DNA of 41,232 nt from an uncultured Lachnospiraceae bacterium (GTDB lineage: Bacteria > Bacillota > Clostridia > Lachnospirales > Lachnospiraceae), in NCBI GenBank assembly GCA_946615865.1, contig CAMOIJ010000022.1, positions 1 to 41,232 of the forward strand, given 5' to 3'. Position numbers and translations under genes: made by a program. Below the pieces are notes generated by a model. That model did no database searches, was not told the origin of the DNA, and saw nothing but the letters and a program-made list of their open reading frames with translations. Below, in pieces: positions 38,926 to 41,232 of the stretch; the first letter of the stretch is position 1; each line of letters opens with the position of its first letter.

Positions 38926-38954
38926 TTGACAAATTGTACTTCGTTTAGTACAAT
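38926..38954 (+). promoter_or_regulatory. Strong promoter with overlapping operator palindrome
   Basis: A consensus TTGACA (38926-38931) and TACAAT (38949-38954) are 17 bp apart. ATTGTACT (38933-38940) and AGTACAAT (38947-38954) form a perfect 8+8 bp inverted repeat with six bases between; it fills the spacer and covers the -10. This is what a repressor site looks like. The transcript would start near 38961. Confidence 0.88.
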
Positions 38955-39266
38955 AATCTCACAAAGAAAAACAAAGCAAACAGAAAGGAAAGGACAGATA
39001 ACTCCACTGGAGAGCCGAATATTAAAGGTAACTTTAGTAACCAGCCCAGTAAACTACAAACATCCGAATTAAGTACACGAAGATCGCGGTGAATTTCATT
39101 AGAGCAGAATATTTCTTTTATCATAGGAAATAAATCTGATAGCTGCCTGATCGATCAATGAAACCGATGTCAACCGGAATCACAGAAAGACAGACAAGCG
39201 AACAAATGAATCCCAAGAGATGAAAACCCGATATTTAGAACTGATCGGAAACCGGAAAGGTACAGG

Positions 39267-39443
39267 ATGAGAAGTATCCGGATCATATCCCATATTTCAG
39301 ATCATCGCACCGATCAAATAGTAGATCAGATTCAATTATTAAAGGGCAAGTTCTTAAAGGAAACATTTTCAGTATTATCAAATATGACAACAGAAAGCTT
39401 CCATAGAGGGTCGACACTCAGGTTGCAGAACATTCAGCCATGA
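39267..39443 (+). CDS. Possible 58-residue peptide (low confidence)
   Basis: An open frame starts at ATG 39267 with AAAGG six bases upstream and ends in TGA at 39441-39443. The product, MRSIRIISHISDHRTDQIVD..., is basic and has no recognised motif. Codons are A/T-rich and unlike the flanking genes. It lies inside the putative non-coding transcript, and a frame this long can occur by chance in A-rich DNA. Confidence 0.15.
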   Translation: MRSIRIISHISDHRTDQIVDQIQLLKGKFLKETFSVLSNMTTESFHRGSTLRLQNIQP

Positions 39444-39508
39444 ACATCGCAGTACAATCAGTACAAAAAGAGAAAAGGTGGAAAGAAGAGGATCATACAG
39501 AAAGTGCT

Positions 39509-39542
39509 AAGGAGGAATAAGCCATTGGACAAAGCACATTAA
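39509..39542 (+). promoter_or_regulatory. Strong ribosome site with five-codon frame ending on the terminator
   Basis: AAGGAGG (39509-39515) is followed nine bases later by TTG GAC AAA GCA CAT TAA; the stop at 39540-39542 touches the first base of the terminator stem at 39541. A ribosome here would cover the base of the hairpin. This arrangement suggests a translation-coupled attenuator, although the tiny frame may be fortuitous. Confidence 0.35.
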
Positions 39543-39597
39543 GAAAGGGTACCGGTCGTAAAGAAGATCAGTACCCTTTCTTATTGCGTTTTCTTGT
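39541..39597 (+). terminator. Terminator or attenuator between the ncRNA and the TIR gene
   Basis: AAGAAAGGGTAC (39541-39552) and GTACCCTTTCTT (39571-39582) form a perfect 12 bp stem with an 18-base loop. The T-run is interrupted (ATTGCGTTTTCTTG), so termination may be partial, allowing some read-through into the TIR gene. Confidence 0.75.
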
Positions 39598-39675
39598 ATT
39601 GCCCGCGCCGTCATGATACTCTCGAATCAGATGCAGATGTGCGCAATGGATCAGTTTCCTGAAATGAGGCTCCCA

Positions 39676-41079
39676 ATGGAAGAATACACTTTTGATGCGT
39701 TCATAAGTTACAGTCACCGCGATCTCAGCTGGGGAACGTGGCTCCAGAAAAAGATAGAGACTTTCCGGATCCCGAAGGATATGAGGGGAGAGAGGCCCAA
39801 AGGCCAGGGGCTGCGCGTATTCAGGGATCAGACTGACCTGGCAGGGACGGAACTGCAGGACTCTCTGAGGCAGAATCTGGATACTTCCCGGTATCTGATC
39901 GTGCTCTGCTCCCCGGCGAGCGCCGCCTCCTCCTGGGTAAATGAGGAAGTTAAATATTTTGTCTCGCTGGGAAGAGTATCAAATATCATTCCTTTCATTG
40001 TGGGCGGGGAACCGCTGAGTGAGGATCCGGCGCTGGAATGCTTTCCTCCCGCGCTGAAAAGCCTTGAGGACCATGTCCTTCTGGGCGCGAACATTCAGGA
40101 GATCGGGAAGGATAAGGCGTTCCTCAAGACGGTCTCTATTCTTCTCGGAGTTCGGTTCGGAAGGCTTGTGGACCGAGAGAAACAGAGGAGGATCCGCACT
40201 GCGCTGATCACAGCGGCAGTGACGGCTGTGATCGCCTCGACCGGCGGGGCACTGTTATGGAGAAATGCGGTAATTTCCCGAAAGAACCGGGAACTCAACT
40301 ATGACATCTACGGCGCCGCGATCGTCTCGATCAGCCAAAAAGATGTGATCGAACCGGAGGACGTCGCTTTTTTGAGGGCGTCCGCGGAAGAGGGAAACGC
40401 GGCGGCCATTCCTTTTCTCATAGACTGTTACAAGAACGGATGGGGCACGGAGAAGGATTTTGAGCAGGAGTTTTACTGGAGCAAAACAGGGGCGGACCTG
40501 GGAAACACGGACTGCATGATGGCTCTGGCAAACTGCTATGACCGCGGTGAAGGAACGGAGCAGGATTATCAGCAATCTTTTGCCTGGTACACGAAGGCGG
40601 CTGAGGCGGGAAATTCCATAGGAATGTTCCACACAGCTGTCTGCTACGAGAAAGGAGAGGGAGTCGAACAGGACCTCTCGAAGGCATTTGAGTACTATAA
40701 AAAGAGTGCCGAGGCAGGCTATGATCTGGGCATGTATAATCTCGCAATGTGTTATCTGATGGGAACTGGGACAGAGCCCGATCAGTACAAGGCGTTTGAG
40801 TGGACTCAGAAACTCGCCGATACGGGCAACACATTCGGGATGTACAACCTGGGACTCATGTACCAGAGGGGATTCGGAACAGAGGAGAATCCGGAACTGG
40901 CCTATTACTGGTACCGCAAGGCGGCGGATGCAGGCGACGCCGACGGCGCTTATATGAGCGGATGGTGTCTGGAGAACGGATACGGTGTGAAAAACCCGGC
41001 TGAGGAGTGGTACCGCAAAGGCGCGGAAGGAGGCAATGAAAATGCGGCTGAGGCACTTAAGAGGCTGGGCGGTGAATGA
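39676..41079 (+). CDS. TIR domain protein with membrane helix and Sel1 repeats
   Basis: The 467-residue protein has an N-terminal TIR domain (about 5-150): box 1 FDAFISYSHRD, box 2-like LRVFRDQTDLAGT, and ASSWVNEEVKYF, where Glu91 (four residues after Trp87) aligns with the catalytic Glu of NAD-cleaving TIR domains such as SARM1 (WVHKE). One membrane helix (about 175-196) follows, then six or so Sel1/TPR-like repeats (about 235-465, e.g. MALANCYDRGEGTEQDYQQSFAWYTKAAEAG). The Sel1 part should lie outside if the TIR is cytosolic. I prefer ATG 39676 because TGAGG is six bases upstream; an ATG at 39613 has no ribosome site. The role (immune NADase or signalling scaffold) is open. Confidence 0.87.
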   Translation: MEEYTFDAFISYSHRDLSWGTWLQKKIETFRIPKDMRGERPKGQGLRVFRDQTDLAGTELQDSLRQNLDTSRYLIVLCSPASAASSWVNEEVKYFVSLGRVSNIIPFIVGGEPLSEDPALECFPPALKSLEDHVLLGANIQEIGKDKAFLKTVSILLGVRFGRLVDREKQRRIRTALITAAVTAVIASTGGALLWRNAVISRKNRELNYDIYGAAIVSISQKDVIEPEDVAFLRASAEEGNAAAIPFLIDCYKNGWGTEKDFEQEFYWSKTGADLGNTDCMMALANCYDRGEGTEQDYQQSFAWYTKAAEAGNSIGMFHTAVCYEKGEGVEQDLSKAFEYYKKSAEAGYDLGMYNLAMCYLMGTGTEPDQYKAFEWTQKLADTGNTFGMYNLGLMYQRGFGTEENPELAYYWYRKAADAGDADGAYMSGWCLENGYGVKNPAEEWYRKGAEGGNENAAEALKRLGGE

Positions 41080-41092
41080 ACAATGTCATAAT

Positions 41093-41145
41093 AAAAGCCC
41101 GTGACGGATCGCAGCAGGTGCTGAAATCCGTTACGGGCTTTTTTG
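41093..41145 (+). terminator. Terminator after the TIR gene
   Basis: AAAAGCCCGTGACGGAT (41093-41109) pairs with ATCCGTTACGGGCTTTT (41126-41142) with one G-T, and more T's follow. The stem of 17 pairs is very strong. Confidence 0.95.
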
Positions 41146-41163
41146 TTACCTGTTAAAACGGGA

Positions 41164-41209
41164 AAAGACGTCTTTTATTTTTGAACCAAATCGCCGACCT
41201 GTCGGCGAT
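41164..41209. other. Two perfect palindromes at the window end
   Basis: AAAAGACGTCTTTT (41164-41177) is a perfect 14 bp palindrome. ATCGCCGAC/GTCGGCGAT (41190-41198 with 41201-41209) is a 9+9 bp dyad with two bases between. No gene is visible before the window ends; they may belong to the regulatory region of the next gene or to a terminator on the other strand. Confidence 0.45.
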
Positions 41210-41232
41210 AGCCTGCCAAAGTTATTGACCAT

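Larger units (their letters stand above)
38961..39597 (+). ncRNA. Putative long non-coding RNA or leader upstream of the TIR gene
   Basis: A transcript of about 620-635 nt is bounded by the promoter at 38926 and the terminator at 39541. Its A-rich composition differs from the neighbouring genes, and no reading frame of 60 or more codons lies on the plus strand. Local stems exist, for example CTCC/GGAG near 39002-39012 and GGAT/ATCC near 39265-39279. AGTACAA, half of the upstream operator, recurs twice at 39451 and 39460. Candidate classes are a large structured RNA such as those known from rumen Firmicutes, or a long attenuated 5' leader of the TIR gene. Family membership could not be tested here. 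Confidence 0.45.

Noticed and set aside
38961-39597. Retron-type ncRNA
   Set aside because: No reverse transcriptase gene is present next to it; the neighbour is a TIR protein only.

Overview
This window looks like the chromosome of a Clostridia member, most likely a gut or rumen Lachnospiraceae. The evidence is the gene order (end of the spc operon, alpha operon, ecfA1-ecfA2-ecfT-truA-rplM-rpsI), a zinc-type adenylate kinase, a long L17 of the kind I associate with this family, AGGAGG ribosome sites, sigma-A type promoters and a TPP riboswitch. Coding DNA is of moderate GC with no sign of reassignment. GTG or TTG starts are used by infA, rpoA, the EEP gene, the AAA ATPase and the HAD phosphatase.

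Layout. 1-6604: ribosomal and core genes rplO(partial)-secY-adk-infA-rpmJ-rpsM-rpsK-rpsD-rpoA-rplQ, with unusually long, hairpin-rich spacers and no map gene between adk and infA. 6714-11198: the ECF energising module (two ATPases plus EcfT), truA, rplM and rpsI, closed by two near-identical terminators. 11488-21412: cell-wall and metabolic genes: an L,D-transpeptidase, apt, a 2-isopropylmalate synthase fused to an AraC-type DNA-binding domain, a D-lactate dehydrogenase fused to an HPr phosphocarrier domain, a riboswitch-controlled ThiT that should plug into the EcfAAT module, a YdcF-like membrane protein, a membrane-anchored EEP-fold enzyme and galE. 21594-31089: a lipoprotein, then a co-directional run LRR / VWA / MoxR-AAA / small protein / second truA / hybrid histidine kinase / HAD phosphatase. 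31100-37900: an opposite-strand metalloprotease-like lipoprotein, proC, an LCP cell-wall ligase, a PAP2 membrane protein and glyA.

37901-39675 has no convincing gene. It holds a long imperfect inverted repeat, an eight-unit 63-64 bp tandem array in which every unit keeps a potential CCATC/GATGG stem, and a strong promoter overlapped by a perfect operator-like palindrome. That promoter drives a roughly 620 nt apparently untranslated transcript ending in a terminator. Directly after it lies a TIR-TM-Sel1 protein gene with its own strong terminator.

The most unusual items are the two enzyme fusions. LeuA-AraC would tie a leucine-biosynthesis enzyme directly to transcription. HPr-D-LDH would tie PTS phosphorylation to lactate fermentation; it keeps His15 but has Asn at the Ser46 position. 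After these come the repeat/ncRNA/TIR locus, the LRR-VWA-MoxR gene group, and two rpoA-rplQ spacer hairpins that share a loop sequence on unrelated stems. All functional statements rest on reading motifs by eye; no database search was possible.
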